From contig JAJFKE010000009.1 in assembly GCA_021773355.1 (NCBI GenBank), positions 62,001 to 126,000 on the forward strand: a stretch of DNA of 64,000 nucleotides, read 5' to 3'. The translations under genes and the position numbers were made by a program. The notes beneath the pieces were generated by a model. That model ran no database searches, was not told the DNA's origin, and saw only the letters and a program-made list of their open reading frames with translations. The DNA comes from Gammaproteobacteria bacterium. GTDB taxonomy: Bacteria > Pseudomonadota > Gammaproteobacteria > Pseudomonadales > Pseudohongiellaceae. Of the stretch, positions 29,601-39,002 are shown one piece after another (position 1 is the first letter of the stretch; each line of letters begins with the position of its first letter).

Positions 29601-30070
29601 AGACAAAGACCGCATCGTCACCTGCAGATGAAGACGATTTCTTAAGTTTTGATGATGGCGAGGATGAAACCGTCGCCAATGAAAGAGCAGTGGTGCCTGA
29701 TACGACCGAAGAAAATTCAGTGTTGGACGAGGAAATCGAATTCGATTTAGATGATGAAATCGAGCAGGATGCTGACGCAGGCAGTGGAGATGAAAGCTCT
29801 GATGTTGATGATCTAGTCGACGATGACGACCTGGGATTCTTATCAGACGATGAAGTGGAAATCGAATCAGTAGATGATATCGAAGAAGTAGAGTTGCTTT
29901 CTGATGACGATGAAACCGCCACCAAATTGGAATTAGCTTATGCCTACCAGAAAATGGGCGACATAGAAGGGGCCAGAGAAATTCTTCAAGAAGTAATTAA
30001 AGAAGGCTCTCACGAGCAAGTTGCTGAGGCTGGTAAACTACTACTAACGCTTGACGACAATGCTAAATAG
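26681..30070 (+). CDS. fimV: FimV-family polar hub protein
   Basis: FimV is an inner-membrane protein with a periplasmic peptidoglycan-binding part and a cytoplasmic acidic part that organises the cell pole in Pseudomonas and Vibrio (as HubP). Order in this 1129-residue product: signal peptide (1-23), conserved FimV N-domain (LGLGAVTVESTLNQPL), Pro/Glu/Val-rich spacer (about 180-310), LysM-like segment (GDSDTLSDIALRV), coiled coil (about 430-520), one membrane helix (near 545-565), a very acidic region with repeated FDFDLDDD units, and a C-terminal FimV motif (LELAYAYQKMGDIEGAREIL). The ATG at 26681 is preceded by AAAAGGGA; a TTG at 26663 is less likely. Gene order asd-fimV-truA is classic. 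Confidence 0.93.
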   Translation: MLRKLVVILTMLLCSMATQLYALGLGAVTVESTLNQPLRVRIELLQLGDTRLQDVRVQMASTDDFQRLEIERVSFLSNVRFSVESGPQGNVVILTTNQVVREPYLSFVLDTRWPSGRLLSKHTILLDLPVFNDQRSVTELRQPISPILQQPSGNQPATQPFVEAATTPTLVTPSSTSSAANIQPEQIAPAANDEVEPEPEPESEPANVQPEATEPELETVNPVEDADEVAVVEENIPEEVDEAEPEPEAAIVEEAEPESEVAVVEEAAPEVGVAQEQPEVAVEEVEPEVAVDETVEAVDAAAEPEEPAGIETGDSDTLSDIALRVRPDNSVSMQQTMLAIQQLNPDAFADGNINRLRSGQVLRVPTLAEIEAIDPRDAVEDVARQNQDFAAIDVQPLAAPADAQDTQEDEPQGQLSVVSSDDTIDVSAESTQLGNAENEALDQRIAELETQLAQRQEEADRARIEREELDSRMQDLEAQIAAAQEIIRLQDIQLAQLQDSLAAAAAEAQLLAEQQAIQAAAEAEAAQPVASPSSFFDDVLRILTGNSVFMIFGVVLVILLLVVLMLRRNRAAKLGEDDIDEIAEQEFGSSNDEALTEDSERDESETEFQDYDSADLDSELDDIIEVADDGEDSDALDVDEEEYTAGEEDHLDVLARADEFLEDNQFERALSMLTTSLQQQGDNPDVRDKIEEVEAAEKEFIAAEQLKAETTRAREAASRESETKSFLDDLGIDLDSFDYDEESADEASSESDSATADSAVDAEEVTANLEPDDMDLTFDLGGGDEPINEDVVSEESADDSAAVVTEQGGDDDEPASFDFDLDDDQSNALQGESSDPEDLEIDTLEFDVEAPVDTASDTPVEEEDLDLETFSFDAEPASVSDEAVEVEADDSELDVDENAVEFAFDKTEITEDKSDKGQEQDEELETFDFDLDDDTGDTVLEKPSEESESLDDNEVSADDFDFDLDEFDAEPVAETKTASSPADEDDFLSFDDGEDETVANERAVVPDTTEENSVLDEEIEFDLDDEIEQDADAGSGDESSDVDDLVDDDDLGFLSDDEVEIESVDDIEEVELLSDDDETATKLELAYAYQKMGDIEGAREILQEVIKEGSHEQVAEAGKLLLTLDDNAK

Positions 30071-30093
30071 TTGAGTGTAGCTAGACTCAAACC

Positions 30094-30921
30094 GTGTCAA
30101 AATCTGAGCAAGCAAGTAATGGCAAATATCGAATAGCACTCGGTATTGAATACGATGGCTGCAACTACTCCGGTTGGCAGAAACAAAAATTCCCCCAGCA
30201 AGAAACAATTCAACAACACATCGAAAATGCCCTAAGTAAAATAGCCAACCATAAGGTAGATGTTACCTGTGCTGGAAGAACGGACGCAGGCGTGCACGCT
30301 ACGTGCCAGGTAATACATTTTGATTGCGACATCGATCGCGGAAGCAAAGCCTGGATAGAGGGTAGCAATAGTCTGTTGCCGAAAACGATTAGGGTGTTAT
30401 GGGCAAGCAAGCCAGGCGAGGAATTCCACGCTCGTTTTAGCGCTTTGTCTCGACGTTATCTCTATTTACTCTATCAACGCAATGTCGAGTCTGCTTTTTT
30501 TGCTGGCAGGGTTAGCCATGTAAGGCAGCTCCTGGATTGCGCCGCAATGCACAGGGCAGCTCAATATTTGTTGGGTGAACAGGATTTCACTTCATTTCGG
30601 GCCGCAGGATGTCAATCCAAGACCGCTAATCGAAATATCATGCACGCGAATGTCTATAAGCAGGGTGGCTTTATTATTTTCGACGTAAAGGCGAATGCAT
30701 TCTTGCAGCATATGGTACGTAATATTATGGGTTCCTTGCTGCTGGTAGGAAAAGGAGAGCAAGAACCGGGTTGGATGGCAGAGCTGCTAGCAGGAAAAGA
30801 CCGTACTCTAGCTGCCGCAACCGCTTCTCCAGATGGACTGTATTTAGCGGCAGTTGATTATGCGGCGGGCTTTAACCTGCCCAGTGAGTTAGCCCTGCCG
30901 GGACTGCTATTGGCTGCCTGA
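30094..30921 (+). CDS. truA: tRNA pseudouridine(38-40) synthase
   Basis: TruA makes pseudouridine at positions 38-40 of the tRNA anticodon arm. The 275-residue product has the N-terminal GIEYDGCNYSGWQKQ, the catalytic Asp in GRTDAGVHA and the C-terminal FLQHMVRNIMGSLL. The start is GTG at 30094, since no in-frame ATG precedes the conserved sequence. It begins 23 bases after fimV, as in Pseudomonas. Confidence 0.96.
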   Translation: MSKSEQASNGKYRIALGIEYDGCNYSGWQKQKFPQQETIQQHIENALSKIANHKVDVTCAGRTDAGVHATCQVIHFDCDIDRGSKAWIEGSNSLLPKTIRVLWASKPGEEFHARFSALSRRYLYLLYQRNVESAFFAGRVSHVRQLLDCAAMHRAAQYLLGEQDFTSFRAAGCQSKTANRNIMHANVYKQGGFIIFDVKANAFLQHMVRNIMGSLLLVGKGEQEPGWMAELLAGKDRTLAAATASPDGLYLAAVDYAAGFNLPSELALPGLLLAA

Positions 30922-30959
30922 TTTATCTGCCCAGGAAGGTCGCATAATTACAGTTTTTT

Positions 30960-30989
30960 TTGCTAGTCAGATAGTCGCCTAACTATGAT
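30960..30989 (+). promoter_or_regulatory. Candidate promoter before trpF
   Basis: TTGCTA (30960-30965) and TATGAT (30984-30989) are spaced by 18 bases in the gap between truA and trpF. A second possible -10, the extended form TGCTAGAAT, lies a few bases downstream. This would start the trpF-trpB-trpA unit. Confidence 0.35.
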
Positions 30990-31030
30990 TTTGCTAGAAT
31001 AAGCACCTTTCATCAGTATTCAGACCTACC

Positions 31031-31663
31031 TTGTCAAATACCTGGATTAAAATTTGCGGAATAACCCGAGCTGAAGACGCCCTGGCGGCAGCTGAGCTTG
31101 GGGCCGATGCTATAGGCCTGAATTTTTATTCACAGAGCCCTCGGTCAATTACGCTACAGGAGGCGGCAGCCATCGTTAAAGATCTACCGCAGAAAATAGA
31201 GGTGGTCGCCCTATTTGTAAACCCTGATGCCGAATTCGTGTATCAGCTTGTAAAATCGAATCTGATCGACTTACTACAATTTCACGGTGACGAATCACCT
31301 GAGTTTTGTGAACAATTCTCAACGCCCTATATGAAAGCTATCGCCGTAAAAGACAGCCGCAAACTTAATGATGATCTGGCACAGTATAACTCTGCTAAAT
31401 ACATCCTGTTGGATAGCTACGATCCAGATTTGCACGGTGGTACCGGCAAAACTTTTGATTGGGAAAAGACAAGGCAGTTGGCTGGTAGTCAACAGGCTCG
31501 CTTAGTGCTAGCCGGTGGTTTACATGCAGACAATGTTCAGACGGCTATTCGCGCGGTTCGACCATTCGGAGTCGACGTTAGCAGCGGCGTCGAAGCAAGC
31601 AAGGGAATTAAGGACTTGAGTAAAATGAAATCGTTTATTCGTGGAGTAAGAACTAGTGGTTAA
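31031..31663 (+). CDS. trpF: Phosphoribosylanthranilate isomerase
   Basis: TrpF catalyses the Amadori rearrangement of phosphoribosylanthranilate in tryptophan synthesis. The 210-residue product has the catalytic Cys region [13 protein letters not shown] (residues about 4-16), the Asp region near YILLDSYDP, and the phosphate-binding ends [10 protein letters not shown] and [15 protein letters not shown]. The start is TTG at 31031, because the conserved N-terminus leaves no ATG. The stop lies inside the start of trpB (8-base overlap). Confidence 0.95.
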   Translation: MSNTWIKICGITRAEDALAAAELGADAIGLNFYSQSPRSITLQEAAAIVKDLPQKIEVVALFVNPDAEFVYQLVKSNLIDLLQFHGDESPEFCEQFSTPYMKAIAVKDSRKLNDDLAQYNSAKYILLDSYDPDLHGGTGKTFDWEKTRQLAGSQQARLVLAGGLHADNVQTAIRAVRPFGVDVSSGVEASKGIKDLSKMKSFIRGVRTSG

Positions 31664-32894
31664 GCTTGATGAGAGCCATGCAGCGACTGATCCAGCAACG
31701 TTGGATGGACCGGACGCGCAGGGGCATTTTGGCCCCTACGGCGGCGTATTTGTCGGAGAGACTCTAATAGCGGCAGTAGAAGAGCTGGCGGAAATTTACG
31801 AGACTCTATCTGCAGATAAAGATTTCTGGGCGGAGTATGACTCGGACTTGAAGCACTATGTGGGAAGGCCTTCCCCCCTTTATTTCGCGCAACGCCTAAC
31901 TGCGGCGGCGGGTGGTGCGAAACTTTATCTAAAAAGGGAAGATTTAAACCACACCGGTGCTCATAAAGTGAACAACACCATTGGCCAGGCTTTACTCGCC
32001 AAGCGCATGGGGAAGACCCGAATTATTGCAGAAACGGGAGCCGGTCAGCATGGTGTGGCCAGTGCCACGGTTGCCGCCAGGTTAGGATTAGAATGCCATG
32101 TCTATATGGGAGCGGACGATATTGTCAGACAGGCACCAAACGTTTACCGAATGAAGTTATTAGGCGCGAATGTTGTATCGGTAAATTCAGGCTCTCGAAC
32201 CTTAAAAGATGCCATGAATGAAGCCTTACGAGATTGGGCCACCAATGTGGACAATACTTATTACATCATTGGCACCGTGGCCGGGCCACACCCCTATCCA
32301 AAATTGGTACGCGACTTTCAATGCGTAATCGGCAGGGAAGCCAGAGAGCAATCCCTGGAGCAGATGGGCCGCTTGCCAGACGCCCTGGTTGCCTGTGTAG
32401 GCGGCGGCTCAAATGCCATCGGCCTTTTTCATCCGTTTCTAAAAGACGAGACGGTAGCGATGTACGGCGTTGAAGCAGGCGGCCACGGCCTGGAAACCGG
32501 CGAACATGCCGCTCCCCTTAGCGCTGGATCACCTGCCGGTGTACTGCACGGGAATAGAACCTATTTGATGTCCGATGAAGCGGGTCAGATTCAGGAGACA
32601 CATTCCGTGTCTGCCGGTTTGGACTATCCCGGTGTCGGGCCTGAACATGCTTGGTTAAAAGACCTGAAAAGAGTCAGTTATGTGGCGGCGACCGATGCGG
32701 AAGCACTACAAGCGTTTCATCAACTGACTTTGCTGGAAGGTATCATTCCGGCGCTGGAGTCCAGTCATGCTGTTGCCCACGCCATGAAGTTGGCAGCGAG
32801 CATGAGTCCGGATCAAAATATTGTGATTAACTTGTCTGGACGCGGCGATAAAGACATTGAGACGGTCGCCAAGATTGAAGGGATAGTGTTGTGA
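31656..32894 (+). CDS. trpB: Tryptophan synthase beta chain
   Basis: TrpB condenses indole with serine using PLP. The 412-residue product shows [12 protein letters not shown], the PLP lysine in [16 protein letters not shown], and the phosphate loop [10 protein letters not shown]. The start is GTG at 31656 overlapping trpF. It is followed by a 103-base gap before trpA, unusual because trpB and trpA are often overlapping; I see no coding sequence in the gap. Confidence 0.97.
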   Translation: MVKLDESHAATDPATLDGPDAQGHFGPYGGVFVGETLIAAVEELAEIYETLSADKDFWAEYDSDLKHYVGRPSPLYFAQRLTAAAGGAKLYLKREDLNHTGAHKVNNTIGQALLAKRMGKTRIIAETGAGQHGVASATVAARLGLECHVYMGADDIVRQAPNVYRMKLLGANVVSVNSGSRTLKDAMNEALRDWATNVDNTYYIIGTVAGPHPYPKLVRDFQCVIGREAREQSLEQMGRLPDALVACVGGGSNAIGLFHPFLKDETVAMYGVEAGGHGLETGEHAAPLSAGSPAGVLHGNRTYLMSDEAGQIQETHSVSAGLDYPGVGPEHAWLKDLKRVSYVAATDAEALQAFHQLTLLEGIIPALESSHAVAHAMKLAASMSPDQNIVINLSGRGDKDIETVAKIEGIVL

Positions 32895-32997
32895 AGCGAA
32901 TCAGCGCTAGCTTTGAGTTCAGTCTGTCATGGCCGACTGAATACCAGCTTGAACAGCCTTCTATCGAAAATTAATTAAGGGATTTACCAACACAGCA

Positions 32998-33831
32998 ATG
33001 AGCAGAATAGCCAGTATCGCAAAAAACGCCGCGGCGGCAGACAGGAAGTTATTAATTCCCTATTTGGTCGCCGGCGACCCCAATCTGAAAACCACCATCG
33101 CGCTTATGCATAATTTAGTGGAGCAGGGTGCCGATGTAATTGAGTTAGGAATACCCTTTAGTGATCCCTCTTCAGATGGGCCAGTAATTCAACGTGGTGT
33201 CGAAAGGTCGCTGACCAAGGGCACAACACTGCAACAGGTGTTGGACATAGTCGCTGAATTTCGGCAAGTCGATGCTGGCACTGCTGTAGTCCTAATGGGA
33301 TATCTGAATCCTATAGAAATAATGGGTTATGAGGCCTTCGTTAATAACGCCAGCAATGCGGGAGTCGATGGTGTGCTAATTGTCGATCTACCGCCAGCCG
33401 AGGCGGGTGAACTGCATGACCTGCTTCGAGAGAATGAGATTGATACTATATTTTTAGTCGCGCCAACGACTCGAGAAGAGCGGGTGGCTAGCATTACCGC
33501 CCATTGCTCCGGTTATCTATACTACGTCTCTCTTAAGGGAGTTACTGGAGCGGCACTGACCGATTATGCTTCGGTTACTGACAATATCGCGAAGTTAAGA
33601 GAATTAACCAGCCTTCCCATTGTAATTGGCTTTGGAATAAAAGATGCTGCGAGTGCGGCCACAATGGGGCGGCTAGCAGATGGGGTTATTATCGGCAGTG
33701 CCTTAGTGGAACAAATAGCGCAATTGGGCGATCAAGAATTGCATGACGCGTCAGACCTAAAACGCACGACAGCGGTTATTGCTGCTGCCAGAGAAGCAAT
33801 AGATAGAATAGAGCAAGACCTATGTTATTGA
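32998..33831 (+). CDS. trpA: Tryptophan synthase alpha chain
   Basis: TrpA cleaves indole-3-glycerol phosphate and passes indole to TrpB. The 277-residue product has the catalytic Glu/Asp region VIELGIPFSDPSSDGPVIQ and VDLPPAEAGE, and the phosphate site GFGIKDAASA with VIIGSALV. Length is normal. AAGGGA lies 12 bases before the ATG. accD follows after 16 bases. Confidence 0.97.
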   Translation: MSRIASIAKNAAAADRKLLIPYLVAGDPNLKTTIALMHNLVEQGADVIELGIPFSDPSSDGPVIQRGVERSLTKGTTLQQVLDIVAEFRQVDAGTAVVLMGYLNPIEIMGYEAFVNNASNAGVDGVLIVDLPPAEAGELHDLLRENEIDTIFLVAPTTREERVASITAHCSGYLYYVSLKGVTGAALTDYASVTDNIAKLRELTSLPIVIGFGIKDAASAATMGRLADGVIIGSALVEQIAQLGDQELHDASDLKRTTAVIAAAREAIDRIEQDLCY

Positions 33832-33847
33832 AAAGTCGGATTAAATA

Positions 33848-34717
33848 ATGAGCTGGATAGATAAGATACTGCCTTCCATAGCAGCCGCCCCCAAGGACAC
33901 GAAGAAGTCTGCCGTGCCTGAGGGAACATGGAAGCAATGCCCGCGTTGCGATGCAATGTTGTACAAAAAATCTCTTAGCGATAACTATGATGTCTGCCCT
34001 AAGTGTGATCATCACCTTCGAATAACCGCCCGTAGAAGGGTCGAATTGTTTCTGGATGCGTCTGATCAGCAGGAATTAAGCGTCGATATGGAGCCGGTTG
34101 ATCTGTTGAAATTCAAGGATCTGAAAAAGTACAAAGACAGATTGAGTGCGGCGCAAAAGGGCACTGGTGAAAAAGATGCACTGATCGTGATCAAGGGCAA
34201 GGTAAACGGCATCCCGGTTATCGTTGCCGCTTTCGAATTTAGTTTTATCGGTGGTTCCATGGGAGCTGTCGTTGGAGAGAAATTTACCCAGGCAGTTAAT
34301 ACCTGTATTGCTGAAAGTTTACCCTTGGTGTGTTTCTCTACCAGCGGCGGGGCACGCATGCAGGAGGCCCTGATCTCACTAATGCAAATGGCGAAGACCT
34401 CGGCTGCACTGGAAAAATTAAAACAGCATTCCCTGCCGTACATTTCGGTATTGGTCGATCCTGTTTACGGCGGCGTTTCGGCGTCTTTGGCGATGCTCGG
34501 TGATGTGAATATAGCAGAACCGAATGCGCTGGTTGGATTTACCGGACCGGACGTTATCCGTCAGACCGTACGCGTTAAACTGCCGGAAGGTTTTCAACGA
34601 AGTGAGTTTCTGTTGGAACATGGTGCCATCGATATGATTGTGCATCGCAGTAACTTGCGCGATAAGATAGCTTCGATATTGGAAAAACTGTTGTATTCCC
34701 AACGTACCGCATCCTAA
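33848..34717 (+). CDS. accD: Acetyl-CoA carboxylase carboxyltransferase subunit beta
   Basis: AccD, with AccA, transfers the carboxyl group from biotin to acetyl-CoA for fatty acid synthesis. The 289-residue product has the N-terminal zinc ribbon CPRC-x15-CPKC (about 36-58) and the carboxyltransferase core with [19 protein letters not shown] and [12 protein letters not shown]. Its position between trpA and folC is the one found in many gammaproteobacteria. Confidence 0.97.
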   Translation: MSWIDKILPSIAAAPKDTKKSAVPEGTWKQCPRCDAMLYKKSLSDNYDVCPKCDHHLRITARRRVELFLDASDQQELSVDMEPVDLLKFKDLKKYKDRLSAAQKGTGEKDALIVIKGKVNGIPVIVAAFEFSFIGGSMGAVVGEKFTQAVNTCIAESLPLVCFSTSGGARMQEALISLMQMAKTSAALEKLKQHSLPYISVLVDPVYGGVSASLAMLGDVNIAEPNALVGFTGPDVIRQTVRVKLPEGFQRSEFLLEHGAIDMIVHRSNLRDKIASILEKLLYSQRTAS

Positions 34718-34756
34718 CTCAATCGAGCTTGATCAATGCCGGCTATAGGAAGTTCT

Positions 34757-35001
34757 CTAGGGAGCCTCTGAACAGGTCTATGGCCATTCTGCGGGGTCTG
34801 GTGCGCGCTGAAGCAAGGCGTCGTGCGCATCAAGCGCGACAACGCCGCAGTACGGAGCCTGCTTAGGCCCCGCCGGTCGGGAGTTTACACCGAGTGCGCT
34901 CTTTGCGTTGCACTTTCTTGACAGGCCCGAGGAAAGTACGTCTTGATAGCAGAATTGGCTGTAGGCCAGAGAGGTCATAGACTTGTTCAGAGGCTCCCTA
35001 G
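34757..35001. mobile_element. MITE-like palindromic element at the folC start (copy 1)
   Basis: CTAG followed by GGGAGCCTCTGAACAGGTCT (from 34761) reads as a near-exact inverse of the sequence ending at 34997, with 24 of 26 matching terminal bases. Both ends are flanked by CTAG (34757-34760 and 34998-35001), consistent with a 4-base target duplication. The 237-base interior has no open frame of size and is rich in short palindromes. The CTAG target fits the YTAR preference of IS5-type elements, so a non-autonomous derivative is possible; that is inference. The right end contributes the folC ribosome binding site and start. Confidence 0.7.
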
Positions 35002-36284
35002 ATTCCTGGTTGCAGTATATTGCTACGGTGCATCCGCGTGAAATCGAATTAGGTCTTGATCGGAGCCGGACCGTAGCCCGGCGACTGAACATTATTAAAC
35101 CCGCACCCCTGGTTGTAACCGTTGCTGGTACCAATGGCAAAGGCTCCTGCATAGCGACCCTGGAAGCTATCTTGCAAGCATCAGGAATAAGAACGGCGGC
35201 CTATACTTCTCCCCATATTCATCGTTTCAATGAGCGTATACGTATCGATGAAATCTGTGTTGACGACCAATCGATCATACAGGCCTTCGAAGAAATCGAT
35301 GCTGTACGACAAGACGAATCCCTAAGTTATTTCGAATTTGCCACGCTGGCGGCATTGTTATTGTTTAAAAAGGCTGCCGTTGATATCGCCTTATTGGAAG
35401 TAGGCCTGGGTGGTCGTCTGGATGCGGTAAATATAGTAGACGCCGATGTTACCGTAATCACTAGTATCGGTATTGATCACAGGGAATGGCTGGGCGACGA
35501 CATCGAAACGATCGCAGCAGAGAAAGCTGGGATAATGCGCCCGCGGACAGCGCTGGTGTTCGGTGGTACAGAGCTGCCGAGAGCGATCGATGAACAGGCT
35601 GAAAGCTTTAAGTCTCCACTGTTTGTACAGGGGCGTGAATTTGGCTACTCCGAAGAACCATCGGCATCTACATGGAACTGGCGTGGTTTAGATGCTAGCG
35701 GACAGCAGGTTGTGTTGTCCGATTTGCCCATGCCAGGACTAGCGCTGGCTAATGTGGCTGCGGCCTTGCAAGCGGTTCAACTGCTGCCTCTTTCCCTGAA
35801 TTCGTTGCTCTTCGAGCAGGTGCTGTCTCGCTTGCAGCTAGCCGGACGCTTTGAGCGTCGCAGGGATATATCCAGTGGCAGGACTGTAATCTTCGATGTT
35901 GCACATAATCCTGACGCAATGCAGCTTCTCGCTAGCAATATAGGCCGGTTTAGGGCGCAGGGGACTGGCTTTCGACGGCTTATTGCAGTACTGGCGTTGA
36001 TGGCAGATAAAGATGTAGTAGGAATGCTCACAGCCTTAGAATCCTGCGTGGACATCTGGTATATTGCGCAGGTCGATCAGGCCCGTGGTATGGCTGTAGA
36101 TAAAGTGGCACAAACCATGAAAATCGTGGGCAATACTGTTGAGCAGCCACGTTATCTGCAATTTGATAGCGTCGAATCGGCGTATATGGCTGCATGTTCT
36201 CAAGCGGATCAGCAGGATATGATTCTGGTTACCGGTTCTTTTTTCACTGTGGCAGCTGTTCATGGCCACAGTGAACAGGCTTGA
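34983..36284 (+). CDS. folC: Folylpolyglutamate synthase / dihydrofolate synthase
   Basis: FolC adds glutamate to dihydropteroate and to tetrahydrofolates. The 433-residue product has the ATP loop VAGTNGKGSCIA (about 43-54), YTSPHIHRFNERIRID and LEVGLGGRLDAVNIV. The N-terminal SLDSWLQYIATVHPREIELGLDR matches the family. The start used here, TTG at 34983, and its ribosome binding site GAGAGG (34969-34974) lie within the right end of the MITE-like element, so the first six residues are element-derived; TTG at 35010 is a fallback start that would lose the conserved SLDSW. Confidence 0.94.
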   Translation: MFRGSLDSWLQYIATVHPREIELGLDRSRTVARRLNIIKPAPLVVTVAGTNGKGSCIATLEAILQASGIRTAAYTSPHIHRFNERIRIDEICVDDQSIIQAFEEIDAVRQDESLSYFEFATLAALLLFKKAAVDIALLEVGLGGRLDAVNIVDADVTVITSIGIDHREWLGDDIETIAAEKAGIMRPRTALVFGGTELPRAIDEQAESFKSPLFVQGREFGYSEEPSASTWNWRGLDASGQQVVLSDLPMPGLALANVAAALQAVQLLPLSLNSLLFEQVLSRLQLAGRFERRRDISSGRTVIFDVAHNPDAMQLLASNIGRFRAQGTGFRRLIAVLALMADKDVVGMLTALESCVDIWYIAQVDQARGMAVDKVAQTMKIVGNTVEQPRYLQFDSVESAYMAACSQADQQDMILVTGSFFTVAAVHGHSEQA

Positions 36285-36322
36285 AGCATTAGCAATCTTA
36301 TAAAATTTGGGGTGTTTAGGGA

Positions 36323-36922
36323 TTGAATCAGGGCGCTAAACAGAGAATCGTAGGTACCGTTGTGCTACTCGCTTTGGCTCTAATCTTTTTGCCGATTATT
36401 TTTGATGGAAATGGCAGCTATCAGGCGCCTGTTAGTAGTCGGATTCCTGAGGCCCCAGTGATTTCCATCCTTCCCGAGCCGCTGCAATCGCGACCGGTAA
36501 TAGTTGGCGATATTGAACCGAACCCAACTACATCGGCTACAAACTCAAGGTCGGATATCACAGACACCGCAACTGTTGAAGTGCCGGTTGCAGAACTTAC
36601 AGACATTGTAGAAGTAACCGAATCTGAACCTGTATTCAGCCGCGAGGTTCCGCAACTCACGAACTCGGGTCTTCCCCAGGCTTGGAGTGTTCGTCTCGGT
36701 TCGTTCTCGGATGCAGACAATGCCGACAAGCTGATACTGAGACTTCAGGCTGCTGGCTATAAAGCATACACACGTAGCATAGAGAGCGAGCAGGGTTCGC
36801 TGACAGGCGTGTTTGTTGGGCCTTGGCTGGATCGTGCTCAGGTGAATGAATACCAGCAAAAATTACAACAGGAATTTAATCTGGCTGGCCTAGTTGTGCG
36901 CTATGAACTCGACAAGTTATAG
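36323..36922 (+). CDS. dedD: SPOR-domain cell division protein, DedD-like
   Basis: DedD-type proteins are inner-membrane proteins that bind denuded septal peptidoglycan through a SPOR domain. The 199-residue product has a cytoplasmic start (MNQGAKQRIVGT), one membrane helix (about 10-28), a Pro/Thr/Val-rich spacer, and a SPOR domain at about 118-196 (AWSVRLGSFSDADNADKLILRL..GYKAY..VFVGPW). The start is TTG at 36323 with GGGG at 36309-36312. Order folC-dedD-cvpA-purF is a well known cluster. Confidence 0.9.
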   Translation: MNQGAKQRIVGTVVLLALALIFLPIIFDGNGSYQAPVSSRIPEAPVISILPEPLQSRPVIVGDIEPNPTTSATNSRSDITDTATVEVPVAELTDIVEVTESEPVFSREVPQLTNSGLPQAWSVRLGSFSDADNADKLILRLQAAGYKAYTRSIESEQGSLTGVFVGPWLDRAQVNEYQQKLQQEFNLAGLVVRYELDKL

Positions 36923-36937
36923 CGGCATTTTCAACAG

Positions 36938-37429
36938 ATGGCATTTAACCAGGTAGACATAGTAATTCTGATCATAACGGTGCTGTCATCCCTATTTGGG
37001 TTGTGGCGAGGGCTGATCAAGGAAGTTTTATCATTGTTGACGTGGATCGCAGCATTGCTGGTGTCCAGAGTGTACAGTGAGCCCCTGGCAGAATTGATGT
37101 TGGGCATGATTGAGAACGATGGCATCCGCTATGTTACGGCGTTCGCTTTGCTGTTTGTGGTGGTGATGATGTTGGGAACGTTTCTAAATTTCCTGATGTC
37201 GAAGTTGCTGACATTTACTGGTTTGAAATTAGCAGATCGTTTGTTAGGTGCAGCGTTTGGAGTGGCACGGGGCGTGATCATCGTTCTGGTTATATTGTTT
37301 ATCACCAGCATGTTCGTGTCAGAAACAGAATTGTGGCAGCAGTCGCAGTTAATCCCTTATGGGATGACCTTGATTGAGAGGTCGCAGATTTTTATCGGAG
37401 ATATTAGTAGCGTCAGTCCGACGCAGTAA
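36938..37429 (+). CDS. cvpA: CvpA family membrane protein
   Basis: CvpA is an inner-membrane protein first linked to colicin V production and to envelope or bile-salt resistance. The 163-residue product has four hydrophobic segments and the family start [27 protein letters not shown], then [15 protein letters not shown]. It lies 15 bases after dedD and 25 bases before purF, the usual place. Confidence 0.93.
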   Translation: MAFNQVDIVILIITVLSSLFGLWRGLIKEVLSLLTWIAALLVSRVYSEPLAELMLGMIENDGIRYVTAFALLFVVVMMLGTFLNFLMSKLLTFTGLKLADRLLGAAFGVARGVIIVLVILFITSMFVSETELWQQSQLIPYGMTLIERSQIFIGDISSVSPTQ

Positions 37430-37454
37430 TACTTACTTAGTCGCGGAGCATCAT

Positions 37455-38954
37455 ATGTGTGGATTGGTTGGTGTAGTTGCAAGCAAAGATGTCGGTGTTT
37501 GTCTATATGACACATTAACAGTGTTGCAGCACCGCGGTCAGGATGCGGCAGGCATAATGACCAGTGACAATGGCAAACTAAATCTGCGCAAGGACAATGG
37601 CCTAGTAAAGGATGTTTTCCGCACCCGGCATATGCGCCGACTGACCGGCCAAATGGGTATTGGCCATGTTCGTTATCCAACGGCGGGAAGCTCAAGTCCG
37701 GCGCTCGCACAACCCTTTTATGTAAATTCCCCCTACGGCTTAAGCCTTGCACACAATGGTAATCTCACCAACAGCAAAGAACTCAGCCGTGATTTGTTTA
37801 AGGAAGACTTGCGCCATATTAATACGGACTCCGATTCCGAAGTCCTGTTAAATGTGTTTGCCCATGAGTTACAGCGCCGCAATAAGATGAAGCCTCTTCC
37901 GGCGGATGTGTTTGCCGCAGTCGCCGGTGTACACAATCGCTGCCGTGGTGGCTTCGCAGCTATCGTTATGCTTTCCGGTTATGGGATCGTAGGTTTTAGA
38001 GACCGCAATGGTATTCGGCCACTGGTCTTCGGCAGTAGAAAAACCGATCAGGGCACAGAGTATATGATCGCTTCCGAGAGCGTGGCTTTAGACTCTCAGG
38101 GCTTTACTATTGAGCGAGATGTTGCGCCTGGTGAAGCTGTCTATGTAGACGTTAACGGCAATCTTCATACCGAAATTTGCACCGAGCAGGGAGAACATGC
38201 CCCTTGTATTTTTGAGCATGTTTACTTTGCCCGCCCGGATTCTTTGATGGATGGAATTTCCGTCTATAAAGCTCGATTGCGTATGGGGGAGAGGCTGGCG
38301 GACAAGATTGAAAGAATTAGACCCGCGCACGATATCGACGTGATCATCCCGATACCTGATACCAGCCGACCATCTGCGCTAGAGTTGGCCAACCGATTGG
38401 GGCTGAAGTTTCGCGAGGGCTTTGTTAAGAATCGTTACATTGGTCGTACATTTATCATGCCTGGCCAGAGTCAACGTAAGAAAAGTGTTAGACAAAAGTT
38501 GAATGCTATCGATCTTGAGTTCAAAGGGAAAAATGTCTTATTAGTTGATGATTCCATAGTCAGGGGTACAACCTGCAAACAAATCATTCAAATGGCTAGA
38601 GACGCAGGTGCGGCAAAGGTCTATTTTGCTTCGGCAGCTCCAGCAATTCGTTATCCCAATGTGTATGGCATCGATATGCCAGCAGCATCAGAGCTGATTG
38701 CCTCTGGCAAAACAGAGAAGGAGATCGAGGAGGCTATAGGTGCGGACTGGCTCATCTATCAGGATCTCGATGATTTAATCTCAACCGCATCAGAAGGTAA
38801 TCCAAGTATTACTCGATTCGAATGTTCAGTATTCAACGGCGAATACGTGACTGGAGATGTTGACGAGGTATATTTAAAGCGTTTGGAAAACCTGCGCAGC
38901 GAGTCCGCTAAAAAGGCCAGCAAAAAAAGCGCACACGCCAAACAAGGTAGTTAA
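37455..38954 (+). CDS. purF: Amidophosphoribosyltransferase
   Basis: PurF makes phosphoribosylamine from PRPP and glutamine, the first step of purine synthesis. I place the start at ATG 37455, so that Cys2 ([10 protein letters not shown]) becomes the N-terminal nucleophile after Met removal; GGAG at 37445-37448 is the ribosome binding site. A longer frame from 37374 reads into cvpA and would bury this Cys. The product is 499 residues. The PRPP loop [18 protein letters not shown] is near residues 360-377. A basic Lys/Ala tail ([14 protein letters not shown]) ends the protein. Confidence 0.96.
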   Translation: MCGLVGVVASKDVGVCLYDTLTVLQHRGQDAAGIMTSDNGKLNLRKDNGLVKDVFRTRHMRRLTGQMGIGHVRYPTAGSSSPALAQPFYVNSPYGLSLAHNGNLTNSKELSRDLFKEDLRHINTDSDSEVLLNVFAHELQRRNKMKPLPADVFAAVAGVHNRCRGGFAAIVMLSGYGIVGFRDRNGIRPLVFGSRKTDQGTEYMIASESVALDSQGFTIERDVAPGEAVYVDVNGNLHTEICTEQGEHAPCIFEHVYFARPDSLMDGISVYKARLRMGERLADKIERIRPAHDIDVIIPIPDTSRPSALELANRLGLKFREGFVKNRYIGRTFIMPGQSQRKKSVRQKLNAIDLEFKGKNVLLVDDSIVRGTTCKQIIQMARDAGAAKVYFASAAPAIRYPNVYGIDMPAASELIASGKTEKEIEEAIGADWLIYQDLDDLISTASEGNPSITRFECSVFNGEYVTGDVDEVYLKRLENLRSESAKKASKKSAHAKQGS

Positions 38955-39002
38955 TTCTTATAGTTTCACGAAGACGCGCAGATTTAGAGAAGTAGGTGGT
39001 TA

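Noticed and set aside
29152..29925. 257-codon serine-rich frame on the minus strand inside fimV
   Set aside because: It mirrors the Asp/Glu-rich codons of fimV, which read as Ser/Ile codons on the other strand; no ribosome binding site or family resemblance.
32895..32997. Possible small gene between trpB and trpA
   Set aside because: The 103-base gap has no start with a ribosome binding site and no open frame of useful length.
37374..37454. Longer start for purF
   Set aside because: It would bury the catalytic Cys2, which must be N-terminal, and overlaps cvpA.
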